Positions 1 through 7,247 of a DNA stretch of 29,543 nucleotides are shown here, one piece after another (within the stretch, counting starts at the first letter, position 1; each line of letters starts with the position of its first letter). The stretch spans positions 1 to 29,543 of the forward strand of contig JAVZJY010000012.1 of the NCBI GenBank assembly GCA_038872535.1, given 5' to 3'. The stretch comes from JASEJA01 sp038872535 (GTDB lineage: Archaea; Thermoproteota; Bathyarchaeia; Bathyarchaeales; Bathycorpusculaceae). The translations under genes and the position numbers were made by a program. The notes below the pieces were generated by a model. The model was not told the origin of the DNA, ran no database searches, and saw only the letters and a program-made list of their open reading frames with translations.

Positions 1-828
1 GATCTTTTAAGGGTTTGTGGTGATGCTGATGCCTTTATAACGAGGGGTTTCATTAGAATTCCTAAGGAAGTTTTGGAGGCTTCTGGGAGGCTTAAGGTTA
101 TTGGAGTTCACGGGGTGGGAGTTGACCATATCGATGTGGATTTTGCTGAGGAAAGAGGCATTTGTATAGTTCGAACTCCTGAGGCGTTATCAGACAGCGT
201 GGCTGAATTTACGGTTGGGCTTATTTTGTCTCTGTTGCGTAAAATACCATTGGCTGATGGCGCAGTAAGAAGGGGAGAATGGAATAGGAAATACAGTGTT
301 CTGGTTGGCGCCGAGCTTATGGGCAAGACTGTTGGGATTTTGGGGCTTGGAAGAATTGGAAGCGCTGTTGCTAGAAGACTTGGCAGCTTTAACGTCAATT
401 TGGTCTATCATAAGAGGAACAGAAGCATCGAGCTTGAAAGAATGCTTGGAGTAAAATATGTCCCTTTCGACGAACTTTTGAGAATTTCAGACATAATGTC
501 CATTCATATGCCCTTAACCTCCGAGACTTACCACATGATTTCTTTTAAGGAGTTTGCGTTAATGAAGCATGGCGTTTACATTGTCAACACGGCTAGAGGC
601 GCAATTATAGATGAGAAAGCGTTGTATGAAGCTTTGGTGTCTGGAAAAGTGGCAGGCGCAGCCTTAGATGTTTTCGAATCTGAGCCTTTAAACCCAGACA
701 ATCCTTTAACAAAGCTTGAAAATGTTATTTTCACACCGCATTTGGCGGCATGCTCTGAGGAAACCCTCAAGAGGCTGGCTGTTGCCGTAGCTGAGAAAGT
801 TATTCAAGCCTTAAAAGAGTGTACATAG
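1..828 (+). CDS. D-2-hydroxyacid dehydrogenase (phosphoglycerate dehydrogenase-like), 5' end outside window
   Basis: NAD-dependent dehydrogenase of the D-isomer-specific 2-hydroxyacid family, which interconverts 2-keto acids and D-2-hydroxy acids. The reading frame is open from base 1 and the first visible residues already belong to the substrate domain, so the true start lies upstream of the window; the TTG at 73 is internal. The sequence shows the Rossmann fingerprint GILGLGRIGSA, the catalytic Arg in NTARGAIID, the Glu in DVFESEP and the catalytic His in FTPHLAA, in the family order. The C-terminal ACT regulatory domain of some SerA proteins is absent: the frame stops about 30 residues after the catalytic His. 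It could be a 3-phosphoglycerate, glyoxylate/hydroxypyruvate or lactate-type enzyme; substrate cannot be told from sequence. Its last 29 bases overlap the 3' end of the convergent ammonia-lyase gene. Confidence 0.88.
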   Translation, partial: DLLRVCGDADAFITRGFIRIPKEVLEASGRLKVIGVHGVGVDHIDVDFAEERGICIVRTPEALSDSVAEFTVGLILSLLRKIPLADGAVRRGEWNRKYSVLVGAELMGKTVGILGLGRIGSAVARRLGSFNVNLVYHKRNRSIELERMLGVKYVPFDELLRISDIMSIHMPLTSETYHMISFKEFALMKHGVYIVNTARGAIIDEKALYEALVSGKVAGAALDVFESEPLNPDNPLTKLENVIFTPHLAACSEETLKRLAVAVAEKVIQALKECT

Positions 829-2323
829 CCTTTCTAATTTTCTCTACATCTTCGCTTAGCACTTTATCCTCTTCCAGGGCTGGCACTGTTCTTCTTATCG
901 CTTCGTAAACTTTTTTGTTTCCTCTTCCGAGTTTTTCTGGTCCTCTATATTCTATTGCTTGGGCTGCGCAGATGAGTTCTGTGGCAATTATATATTCCGT
1001 GTTTTCCAGTATTTGCATAGCCTTTTGGGCTGCTGTTGTTCCCATGCTTACAAAGTCTTCGAAGTTCGCTGATGTTGGAATTGAGTCTACACAGGCTGGG
1101 TGGGCTAAAACCTTGTTTTCCGAGGCGAGAGCTGCTGCTGTGTATTGTAGGGTCATTAAGCCGCTGTTTAATCCAGTTTTTGCCTGTGGCGGAATTAAGA
1201 AGGCTGGTAAGCCGTTGTTTAGTTTTTCGTCGAGGAGTCTGGCTATTCTTCTTTCTGATAGGTTGCCGATTATTGTTAGGGCTATTCCGAGAAGGTCCAT
1301 GGCAAGGCTTATGGGTTGTCCATGGAAGTTTCCTCCTGAGAGGCAGAGTTCTTCTTCTGGAAAGACGAGTGGGTTGTCCGTGGCTGAATTAATTTCAATT
1401 TCCACAACTTTTCTTGCATAGGCTATGGCGTCTCTTGCGGCGCCCAAAATTTGTGGTGTACATCTTAGGCTGTAGGGGTCGTGGGGACGCTTCAGCTTCT
1501 CGAAAGCTTCTTTTCCTGTTTGGATGAGTTGGCTTTCGGCAATCATTTCCCTTATGTTTTTTGCTGTTACGGCTTGTCCAGTGTGCGGTCTTATGTTGTG
1601 GATTTTCTCGTGGAAGGCATCTGAAACGCCGAGCAGTGCTTCGAGACTTAGGGATGCTGCTATTTCCGCTGTTTTGATTAAGTTTTCAGCGTCATAAACT
1701 GTTAGTGCGGCTATGGCGGTCATTAGTTGTGTGCCGTTGTTGAGGGCTATGCCTTCCTTGAATTCCAGCTGAACTGGTTTTATGTTCGCTTTTTCTAAGG
1801 CATCTTTTCCGCTCATAACTTTGCCTTTGTATTCGGCTTTTCCTTCGCCTATAAGTACCAGACTCATATGCGACAGTGGGGCAAGGTCTCCGCTTGCTCC
1901 AACGGAACCTTTGGCTGGGATTATTGGGTGCACTTTTTTGTTTAGCATTTCCACGATTGTTTCAAGAGTTTCTAAGCGTATGCCAGAATATCCCTTAGCA
2001 AGAGTGTTCGCACGTAGAAGCATTAGGGCGCGGATAATTTCTGTGCTTAAATTTTTTCCAACGCCTGTTGAGTGGCTTCTGATGAGGTTTATCTGCAGTT
2101 TTTTGCTTTCTTCTTGCGTGATGGTTTTGTTGCTTAAGGCTCCGAAGCCAGTGTTAACGCCATAGATTATCTGTTTCTCTTTGATGAGTTTTTCCAGAAC
2201 CTCTCGGCTTTTCTTCACTTTCTCTTTTACTTTTTCCGGTATTACAACTTTTGTGTTTTCTCTTGCAACTTTTACAATATCTTCGATGGTTAATGTTTCT
2301 CCGTCAATATGCACTTCATGCAT
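800..2323 (-). CDS. hutH: MIO-type aromatic amino acid ammonia-lyase (histidine ammonia-lyase family)
   Basis: Cytoplasmic lyase of the HAL/PAL/TAL family, which removes ammonia from an aromatic amino acid using a self-made MIO prosthetic group. From the chosen start the protein has 507 residues, the usual HAL length. The MIO tripeptide Ala-Ser-Gly is at 143-145 (context GSVGASGDLAPLSHM). Other family sites are Tyr54 (YGVNTGFG), His84 (RSHSTGVG), Asn196 (NNGTQ), Arg287 (DPYSLRC), Phe333 and Glu422. ATG 2323 is chosen because a GGAGG ribosome site lies 8 bases before it; a longer frame from 2344 would place that site inside the gene. A TTAAAAT box about 35-43 bases upstream (2357-2366) may be the TATA element. 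Oddities: SANFEDF replaces the SANQEDH that I recall from HAL, and His281 stands where Gln is usual. No urocanase, imidazolonepropionase or other hut gene is nearby, so histidine as substrate is not assured. Confidence 0.85.
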   Translation of the reverse strand: MHEVHIDGETLTIEDIVKVARENTKVVIPEKVKEKVKKSREVLEKLIKEKQIIYGVNTGFGALSNKTITQEESKKLQINLIRSHSTGVGKNLSTEIIRALMLLRANTLAKGYSGIRLETLETIVEMLNKKVHPIIPAKGSVGASGDLAPLSHMSLVLIGEGKAEYKGKVMSGKDALEKANIKPVQLEFKEGIALNNGTQLMTAIAALTVYDAENLIKTAEIAASLSLEALLGVSDAFHEKIHNIRPHTGQAVTAKNIREMIAESQLIQTGKEAFEKLKRPHDPYSLRCTPQILGAARDAIAYARKVVEIEINSATDNPLVFPEEELCLSGGNFHGQPISLAMDLLGIALTIIGNLSERRIARLLDEKLNNGLPAFLIPPQAKTGLNSGLMTLQYTAAALASENKVLAHPACVDSIPTSANFEDFVSMGTTAAQKAMQILENTEYIIATELICAAQAIEYRGPEKLGRGNKKVYEAIRRTVPALEEDKVLSEDVEKIRKAMYTLLRLE

Positions 2324-2503
2324 GGCGTTTTCCTCCATATGCAATAGAAAATCTTCTCATTTTAATTCTTTGGATGCAATTTTGTGTTTTAGAATTTGAA
2401 GTTTTCTAAGCGGGTCTTTGTGAAAAGGCGATATTTTGAAAAAGGCTTGAAAATTTGGAACATGATTGATTTGCATTATTTTTTGGAATAGTTTTTCATA
2501 AAA

Positions 2504-2512
2504 CTTTTATAT
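2504..2512 (+). promoter_or_regulatory. TATA box for the lsm gene
   Basis: CTTTTATAT lies about 50 bases before the lsm ATG. Archaeal transcription starting about 25 bases downstream would give a leader of roughly 25 bases carrying the GGTG ribosome site at 2551-2554, five bases from ATG 2560. Assigned by inspection only. Confidence 0.55.
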
Positions 2513-2559
2513 CTGGTGGTTTTGGATATGAGTATTAAGGTAAATAATCTGGTGCTGTC

Positions 2560-2793
2560 ATGGAGCCTAGTAAGAAACCGTTGAATGTGCTTGTTAAGCA
2601 GTTAAATGCCAATATTGCGGTTGTGCTGAAAAACGGATGTGAATATAAGGGGAAAATGATTAAGTGTGATGGGCATATGAATATTCTTTTGGAAGGGGCA
2701 ACTGAATGTAGAGAAGATCAGTTAATCACGAACTATGGGAATGTTTTGCTGCGTGGAAATAATATTCTCTACATCGTGCTTGATATGCACTAA
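2560..2793 (+). CDS. lsm: Sm-like archaeal RNA-binding protein (Lsm)
   Basis: 77-residue Lsm protein, expected to form a heptameric ring that binds U-rich RNA and takes part in RNA processing and decay. Sm1 is visible with NANIAVVLKNGCEYKGKM followed by the signature CDGHMNILLEG, where H-M-N are the RNA-contacting positions. Sm2 is visible as GNVLLRGNNILYIVL, with the conserved R-G-N/D. Length and motif order match archaeal SmAP1 proteins. The start is supported by GGTG five bases upstream and a TATA box further up. The stop codon overlaps by four bases with the stop of the convergent RIO2 gene, so the two transcripts must be antisense at their 3' ends. Confidence 0.93.
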   Translation: MEPSKKPLNVLVKQLNANIAVVLKNGCEYKGKMIKCDGHMNILLEGATECREDQLITNYGNVLLRGNNILYIVLDMH

Positions 2794-3689
2794 ACGCTTG
2801 TTATTCTGCTTTTTCCAGTAACATATTCTAAGGCTTCCTTTAGTTTCGTTTTCACCATGTGTTTGCGTTTAAAGTATTCCAAAATGTTTTTGACATCTCT
2901 TGTTAGAAGTTGTTGGGCGTTAGGATGTTCTTTTCTAACGTATTGGGGCCAGTCAATGATTAAGATTTGCATGTTGGGTTTTAAGATGACGTTGTATTCG
3001 CTTAGGTCTGCGTGGATGACGCCAGCTTTCAAATAAGCCTTTCTAACATTGCTTAGTATTTCCTTCAGAACTTTTTCTGGTTTTGGGATTTCCCTCCATT
3101 CTGCGAGTTCTGCTCCTTCAATTATTCCCATGACGAGGACATGGCGGTTTTGGCTTATGGGTTTTGGAACAGCAACTTTATAGGGAAAGAGGAGTTTTAG
3201 GGCTTCAAACTCTTTTTCTGCGGCGAGTCTGGACTGGAAAAGCCAGTTGGCATGTTCTGTTGTGTAGCCTCTTTTTCTTATTGTTTGGCGAAAGCTTATT
3301 CTGCCCAGCCTATGGAATTTTACGGCTATTCTTTCGCCTTCTGGGTTTAGGGCGTCGTAAACGTCTGCTTCTTTGCCCACTCCTAAAGGTTTTCCGAAGG
3401 CTTCGATAACTCCAGCTTTTACAAGGGCATTTATTGCTAAACAATCGTAACCTGCATAATTTAATGTATAGCCGATGTAGGCGCCTTTCATTCTGTATAT
3501 GAGTTTTAATTTGTTTAGGCGGTTAAGTCGAAATTCTGTTTCTTCTGGGCTGAATTTTGTGAATTTTGCTATTACCTCTTTTGGGACAAATTCGTGTTTG
3601 CTCTTGGCTGCCTCTATAACTTGCAGTATCCTAATGTCTTCGTTTTCTAATGTGCGGAACACTTTAACGGCAACTTCAGCGGATGACAT
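2790..3689 (-). CDS. rio2: RIO2-type serine/threonine protein kinase
   Basis: Atypical protein kinase/ATPase of the RIO2 subfamily, acting in maturation of the small ribosomal subunit. Of its 299 residues, about 1-85 form the N-terminal winged helix that separates RIO2 from RIO1. The nucleotide loop GVGKEADVY is at 103-111, the ATP-binding Lys is Lys124 (AVKFHRLGR), the catalytic loop HADLSEYN has Asp228 and Asn233, and the metal-binding Asp246 sits in IIDWPQ. The C-terminal tail is Lys/Arg-rich. A TTTAAATA box about 30 bases before ATG 3689 predicts a nearly leaderless transcript. It lies beside lsm and thiI, all RNA-related, although on the opposite strand from lsm. Confidence 0.93.
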   Translation of the reverse strand: MSSAEVAVKVFRTLENEDIRILQVIEAAKSKHEFVPKEVIAKFTKFSPEETEFRLNRLNKLKLIYRMKGAYIGYTLNYAGYDCLAINALVKAGVIEAFGKPLGVGKEADVYDALNPEGERIAVKFHRLGRISFRQTIRKRGYTTEHANWLFQSRLAAEKEFEALKLLFPYKVAVPKPISQNRHVLVMGIIEGAELAEWREIPKPEKVLKEILSNVRKAYLKAGVIHADLSEYNVILKPNMQILIIDWPQYVRKEHPNAQQLLTRDVKNILEYFKRKHMVKTKLKEALEYVTGKSRITSV

Positions 3690-3715
3690 AGCTAAAAGAA
3701 GTTATTCTTGTTTGG

Positions 3716-3725
3716 TTATTTAAAG
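3716..3725 (-). promoter_or_regulatory. TATA box for rio2
   Basis: On the minus strand CTTTAAATAA lies about 27-36 bases before ATG 3689. With the usual 25-base spacing the transcript would start within a few bases of the start codon, i.e. leaderless or nearly so; no ribosome site is seen. Confidence 0.55.
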
Positions 3726-3795
3726 GCAAAACCGAAAAGCGGCATAAAGCGCTAATTTTCTCCACCTTTTTGGTTTGAAAATCAGCCAATAGCGA

Positions 3796-3822
3796 CCCTA
3801 CCCTCTAACCTACCCCCTCCCC
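3796..3822 (-). other. G-rich tract with quadruplex-forming potential
   Basis: The minus strand carries four G-runs, GGGG-A-GGGGG, a 9-base loop (containing a further GG), then GGG-TA-GGG. It sits between the stop codon of thiI and the promoter of rio2, both read on that strand, so the tract would be in the 3' untranslated RNA of thiI. It is strikingly G-rich for this AT-rich neighbourhood. Function is unknown; it could affect termination or RNA stability. Confidence 0.5.
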
Positions 3823-3841
3823 TCTAGATTTTTGGTTTAGC

Positions 3842-4999
3842 CTATTTTATTTCTATTGTTTCGGTTTTTTCGAGGCTTTCTTTTATGGCTTCGTTTAGGT
3901 TCATTTTCTTTTCAAAGGCTTCTATAATTTCTAGTTTGGCTTTTGTTGCGGGATGCTTTGTCAAGAAGAGGGTGCAGCAGTCTTTGTATGGCGTGATGGA
4001 AATTTGGAAGGTTCCAATCTGTTTTGCTAAATTAACTGTTTCATTTTTCTCGTAGGTTAGTAGTGGTCTTAGTATGGGAAGTGTTGTTGCTTGGCTTATT
4101 ACTGCCATATTCTCTAAGGTTTGGGAGGAAACCTGCGCAAGATTTTCGCCGCTTCCAAGGGCGTTAATGTCATGTTTTTTGGCTATTTCCTCCGCAACCC
4201 TAACCATAAACCTTCTGAATAGGATAAGCCTATACTTGGCTGGTGCTTCAACGGCTTCGGCTTCGAAAGGATAAAATGGAACAAAAAACGCCGTTGGGTT
4301 TGGGTTGTATTGGGCTAAAACTTTTATCAACTTAAAAATTTTCTCGCACCTTTTCTCGTCAAACTTTTGGAAGGCGTGGAAATGCAGAAAATCTGTTTGG
4401 CAACCTCTCTTCATTAGGAGCCAAGCAGCCACCGGCGAATCTATCCCGCCAGAAAGTAAATGCAAAACTTTTCCAGAAACACCAACGGGTAAGCCATACA
4501 ACCCTCTAATTTTCTTGTCAAAAACGTAGGCTTTTCCTTCTGCAAGTTCAACAAAAATTTCTTTTTGCGGCTCTTTGAGGGAGATTTCAGCATTAAAATT
4601 CTTGACAAGATAAGCCCCCAACTCACGATTCACATCCATAGAAGTGAAAGGCAAAGTTTTATCCGCCCTCTTCGCTGAAACTCTCAATTTTGTGCCAGCT
4701 TCGATTTTGAAATTTTTGCTTATCAGTTGTTTTATATGGTCTAGTTTGGCTTCTGTGACGAAACAAAAAGCAAACCATGAAATTCCAAAAACTTTCTTGA
4801 GGGCTTCCTCAATTTTTTCTACATCAGAGTTTTCAGAAAGCTCTAAGAGTATTCTCCCCTGAATCTTCCTTATCTTTCCATACTCTAACCCATTAAGGGC
4901 TTTAACTATATTTTCAACTAATTTTTTTTCGAAACTTGGTCTGTTTAACCCTTTAAGCCCAAGCTCGCCATAGTGAATTAAAACGCAACCAAACAACAT
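3842..4999 (-). CDS. thiI: tRNA 4-thiouridine synthetase ThiI
   Basis: Adenylates U8 of tRNA and transfers sulfur to make 4-thiouridine; in some organisms it also serves thiamine thiazole synthesis. The 385 residues show an N-terminal ferredoxin-like region plus THUMP domain (about 1-165), then the PP-loop ATP pyrophosphatase domain with SGGIDSP at 183-189. A Cys pair, YKDCCTLF, at 341-342 near the C-terminus corresponds to the catalytic-cysteine region. The rhodanese domain of bacterial ThiI is absent, as is common in archaea. ATG 4999 has a TTTAAA box 32-37 bases upstream and no ribosome site, so a leaderless or short-leader transcript is likely. Confidence 0.93.
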   Translation of the reverse strand: MLFGCVLIHYGELGLKGLNRPSFEKKLVENIVKALNGLEYGKIRKIQGRILLELSENSDVEKIEEALKKVFGISWFAFCFVTEAKLDHIKQLISKNFKIEAGTKLRVSAKRADKTLPFTSMDVNRELGAYLVKNFNAEISLKEPQKEIFVELAEGKAYVFDKKIRGLYGLPVGVSGKVLHLLSGGIDSPVAAWLLMKRGCQTDFLHFHAFQKFDEKRCEKIFKLIKVLAQYNPNPTAFFVPFYPFEAEAVEAPAKYRLILFRRFMVRVAEEIAKKHDINALGSGENLAQVSSQTLENMAVISQATTLPILRPLLTYEKNETVNLAKQIGTFQISITPYKDCCTLFLTKHPATKAKLEIIEAFEKKMNLNEAIKESLEKTETIEIK

Positions 5000-5025
5000 T
5001 TAAACACAATTGAAGATAATCTTGG

Positions 5026-5056
5026 GAAAGTTTAAAAACTTTCATTTTCTAGAAAA
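5026..5056. promoter_or_regulatory. Two palindromes over the thiI promoter
   Basis: GAAAGTTT-AA-AAACTTTC (5026-5043) is a perfect inverted repeat that contains the likely TATA box of thiI (TTTAAA at 5031-5036). Directly beside it is the perfect 12-base palindrome TTTTCTAGAAAA (5045-5056). They lie between the end of the upstream antiporter gene and the start of thiI. They may be an operator for thiI or part of the antiporter terminator; the sequence does not decide. Confidence 0.4.
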
Positions 5057-5094
5057 GTTTTTCCTTAATTTTTGTTTTAAGCAAAATTTTTCTC

Positions 5095-6072
5095 TTAGAC
5101 TTTGTAGCCGCCAAAACTAATGGTTAGAAATATGAAGTATATGAATAGTAAAACTGCGCCTTCCCTCCAGCTAATTTTTTCACTTGAAAGGAAATACCAT
5201 AGGAGCAGGTTAGTTATCAGGGAGAACATGACAAGGTCGGAGAAAGCCGTCATATTAACCCTTAAAGTTGAGGCTGTTAATGTTACTCCCAAAATGCATG
5301 TTATGTTTATGAAGCAGCTTCCAACAATGTTTCCTAAAGCCAAATCTAAATGTCCCTTTCTTGTGGCGTCGATGCTTGTTGCCAGTTCAGGTAAGCTCGT
5401 GCCGAAAGCCACAATGGTAGCGCCAATAACAACCTTTGGAATGCCTACACTTTCTGCAATATAGGAGGCTGAGTCCACGATAAAATATGAGCTGGCAACT
5501 ACTAAGGCTGCTCCCAAAAATGTTAAGAAAGCATATTTTCCAAGTTTTTCCTTTTCCTTTCCTAAACTGCTTTCTTCTTTTATGTTGCGTATTTTTGAGA
5601 GCTGGTAAATGTAGAATATGAATATTGCGAGGAGGATTATTCCTATGAATCTGCTTGCGTAACCTATGTAAAGTAGTGTTAATGGGATTATTGAAGCTAT
5701 GAATAAGCCAAAATAGAGGCTTCCAACATCCTCCTTTGCCATGGCTGGAAGAAGCGTTATGTGATTAGAATTTTTTAATGATATTATTATGAAGCATAAG
5801 CCAAGGATTAAGCATATGTTTACAATGTTTGAACCTAAGACGTTGCCGACAGCTACGCCTATGGATTCTTGTCCAATTGCCGCGAAAATGGATACTGAAA
5901 GCTCTGGCAGGGATGTAGCGAAAGCTACTAGGATAAAGCCCACTGTTGTTTTTCCGAAACCAGTTATGTCCGCAACTCTAACGGAGTTGGTGATAGTCCA
6001 GTCGCTGGCTTTATCCAATATTAATAAAGAAGCGAGGAGAATCAATGCGTTAATCAGCATTCCCTCAAACAA
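5095..6072 (-). CDS. CaCA-family cation exchanger (Na+/Ca2+ antiporter type)
   Basis: Membrane antiporter of the Ca2+/cation exchanger superfamily, 325 residues, with about ten hydrophobic segments in two inverted halves. Repeat alpha-1 is at about 40-85 (ATSLPE at 52-57, then G76-N77 and GSNIVN at 80-85). Repeat alpha-2 is at about 212-256 (GTSLPE at 224-229, then GN and GSCFIN at 251-256). The two Glu of the SLPE motifs are the main ion ligands of the family. The halves are joined by a charged cytoplasmic loop (about 160-178). The start is a TTG with GGTG seven bases upstream; an ATG four codons later has no well-spaced site. It is divergent from a second, distant CaCA gene. Confidence 0.9.
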   Translation of the reverse strand: MFEGMLINALILLASLLILDKASDWTITNSVRVADITGFGKTTVGFILVAFATSLPELSVSIFAAIGQESIGVAVGNVLGSNIVNICLILGLCFIIISLKNSNHITLLPAMAKEDVGSLYFGLFIASIIPLTLLYIGYASRFIGIILLAIFIFYIYQLSKIRNIKEESSLGKEKEKLGKYAFLTFLGAALVVASSYFIVDSASYIAESVGIPKVVIGATIVAFGTSLPELATSIDATRKGHLDLALGNIVGSCFINITCILGVTLTASTLRVNMTAFSDLVMFSLITNLLLWYFLSSEKISWREGAVLLFIYFIFLTISFGGYKV

Positions 6073-6205
6073 GCCAGTTCACCTTTGCTATTCCTTTTTG
6101 TGCAAGATTAAAAATGTTTTCTCCCAATTTCAAACTTAAAGGAGAAAAAGGGAAATTTTAAGAACGATGAAGGTTAATTCTTTGTAAGATAAGGTGTGAA
6201 AACCT

Positions 6206-7204
6206 TTGAAGGATTGGGTCCTCTTCTTTATTTTGGCTTTGGGCGTTCCGCTTCTTTTGGTTGGTTTGTGGCTGGCCTTTGACTTGACAATTGGGGTAGC
6301 CCTACTAATTTTTGGCATTGCTTTACTGGCTTTTTCTGCAGATAAGGCTGTTGAGCACTCCGTTAGCATCGCTGCAGCCTTAGGGATGTCTCCCCTCATG
6401 ATAGGTTTAATAATAGTGTCGTTGGGCACTGATTTTCCAGAAATTGCCAACTCAATTTTTTCATCAGCCTTAGGTCACGGCGACATTAACGTTGGAGATT
6501 CCTTCGGGTCGGTTCTAGCCCAAATGACCTTAATGTTGGGGCTTATCGCCATATTTGGAGGCACATTCAAAGTTAAAAAGGAAGAAATAACAGTTATGGG
6601 TGCATGTGAAGTTTTGGCGCTTATAGCCGCCATATCAATGGTTGAAAAGGGTTACATTTCAAGAATGAACGCCATATTCTTGGTTGCCAGTTGGCCCATC
6701 CTCATGCTAATAATCAGAAATGTTATGAAGAAGCCTGAAGTTGCGCCCCATTCTGGTCAAGGATTATTTTATCATTTAGTTTTTGCCATTCTTGGTTTCG
6801 TAGGGGTTGCCGCTGGGTCTTTCATTGTTATCGAGTCAGTAATCACTTTGTCAGCGGTTCTTCTTATACCAGAATATTTTATTAGCTTCTTTTTAGTCGC
6901 CATCGGAACATCCCTCCCCGAACTTGTTGTGGATTTGACTGCTGTGCGAAAGAGGCAATACGAAATTGCTATTGGCGATGCTATTGGAAGCAGCATTGTT
7001 GATGCTGGCTTTTCCATTGGAATTGGACCCTTGTTTTTTCCTATTAGTGTTTCTGGAAGAATTGCTGAAACCACGGGCTTGTATGCGCTGTTTGGCTCTA
7101 TTATAGTTCTTTTAATTCTTGCAATAAGGGAAAAATTAGACAAGAAAACGGGAATGCTATTCGTAATTCTTTACCTCTTCGCTTATGCAACCCTCTACGT
7201 TTAA
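6206..7204 (+). CDS. Divergent CaCA-family cation exchanger
   Basis: 332-residue membrane protein with the two-half CaCA plan. Alpha-1 carries GTDFPE (74-79) in place of the canonical GTSLPE, followed by GDSFGSVLAQ (97-106). Alpha-2 has the canonical GTSLPE (234-239), followed by GDAIGSSIVD (257-266). Both repeats thus have GD where GN is usual, and position 106 is Gln where Asn is common, so ion choice or stoichiometry may differ from its neighbour. About ten transmembrane segments are apparent. Start is TTG 6206 with GGTG nine bases upstream; an ATTTTAAG box near 6154-6161 may be the promoter. It points away from the other antiporter gene across a 133-base gap. Confidence 0.87.
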   Translation: MKDWVLFFILALGVPLLLVGLWLAFDLTIGVALLIFGIALLAFSADKAVEHSVSIAAALGMSPLMIGLIIVSLGTDFPEIANSIFSSALGHGDINVGDSFGSVLAQMTLMLGLIAIFGGTFKVKKEEITVMGACEVLALIAAISMVEKGYISRMNAIFLVASWPILMLIIRNVMKKPEVAPHSGQGLFYHLVFAILGFVGVAAGSFIVIESVITLSAVLLIPEYFISFFLVAIGTSLPELVVDLTAVRKRQYEIAIGDAIGSSIVDAGFSIGIGPLFFPISVSGRIAETTGLYALFGSIIVLLILAIREKLDKKTGMLFVILYLFAYATLYV

Positions 7205-7247
7205 TTTTACGTAAAGCAAAAATCATTTAACCACTATAATTTGGTTT

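Noticed and set aside
73..828. A complete short dehydrogenase starting at TTG 73
   Set aside because: The frame is open to base 1 with family-like sequence upstream, and the N-terminal substrate domain would otherwise be cut; it is a gene truncated by the window edge.
2345..2559. Small RNA or small gene in the largest intergenic gap
   Set aside because: Only AT-rich sequence with the two outward promoters was seen; no tRNA-like fold, convincing hairpin or ribosome-site-led frame.
3796..3822. Telomere-like or CRISPR-like repeat
   Set aside because: The TAGGTTAG/GGGTAGGG resemblance is limited to one short tract with no regular unit; no repeat-spacer structure exists here or elsewhere in the window.
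3842..4999. Truncated thiI because the rhodanese domain is missing
   Set aside because: Archaeal ThiI proteins commonly lack that domain, and the PP-loop and terminal cysteines are intact.
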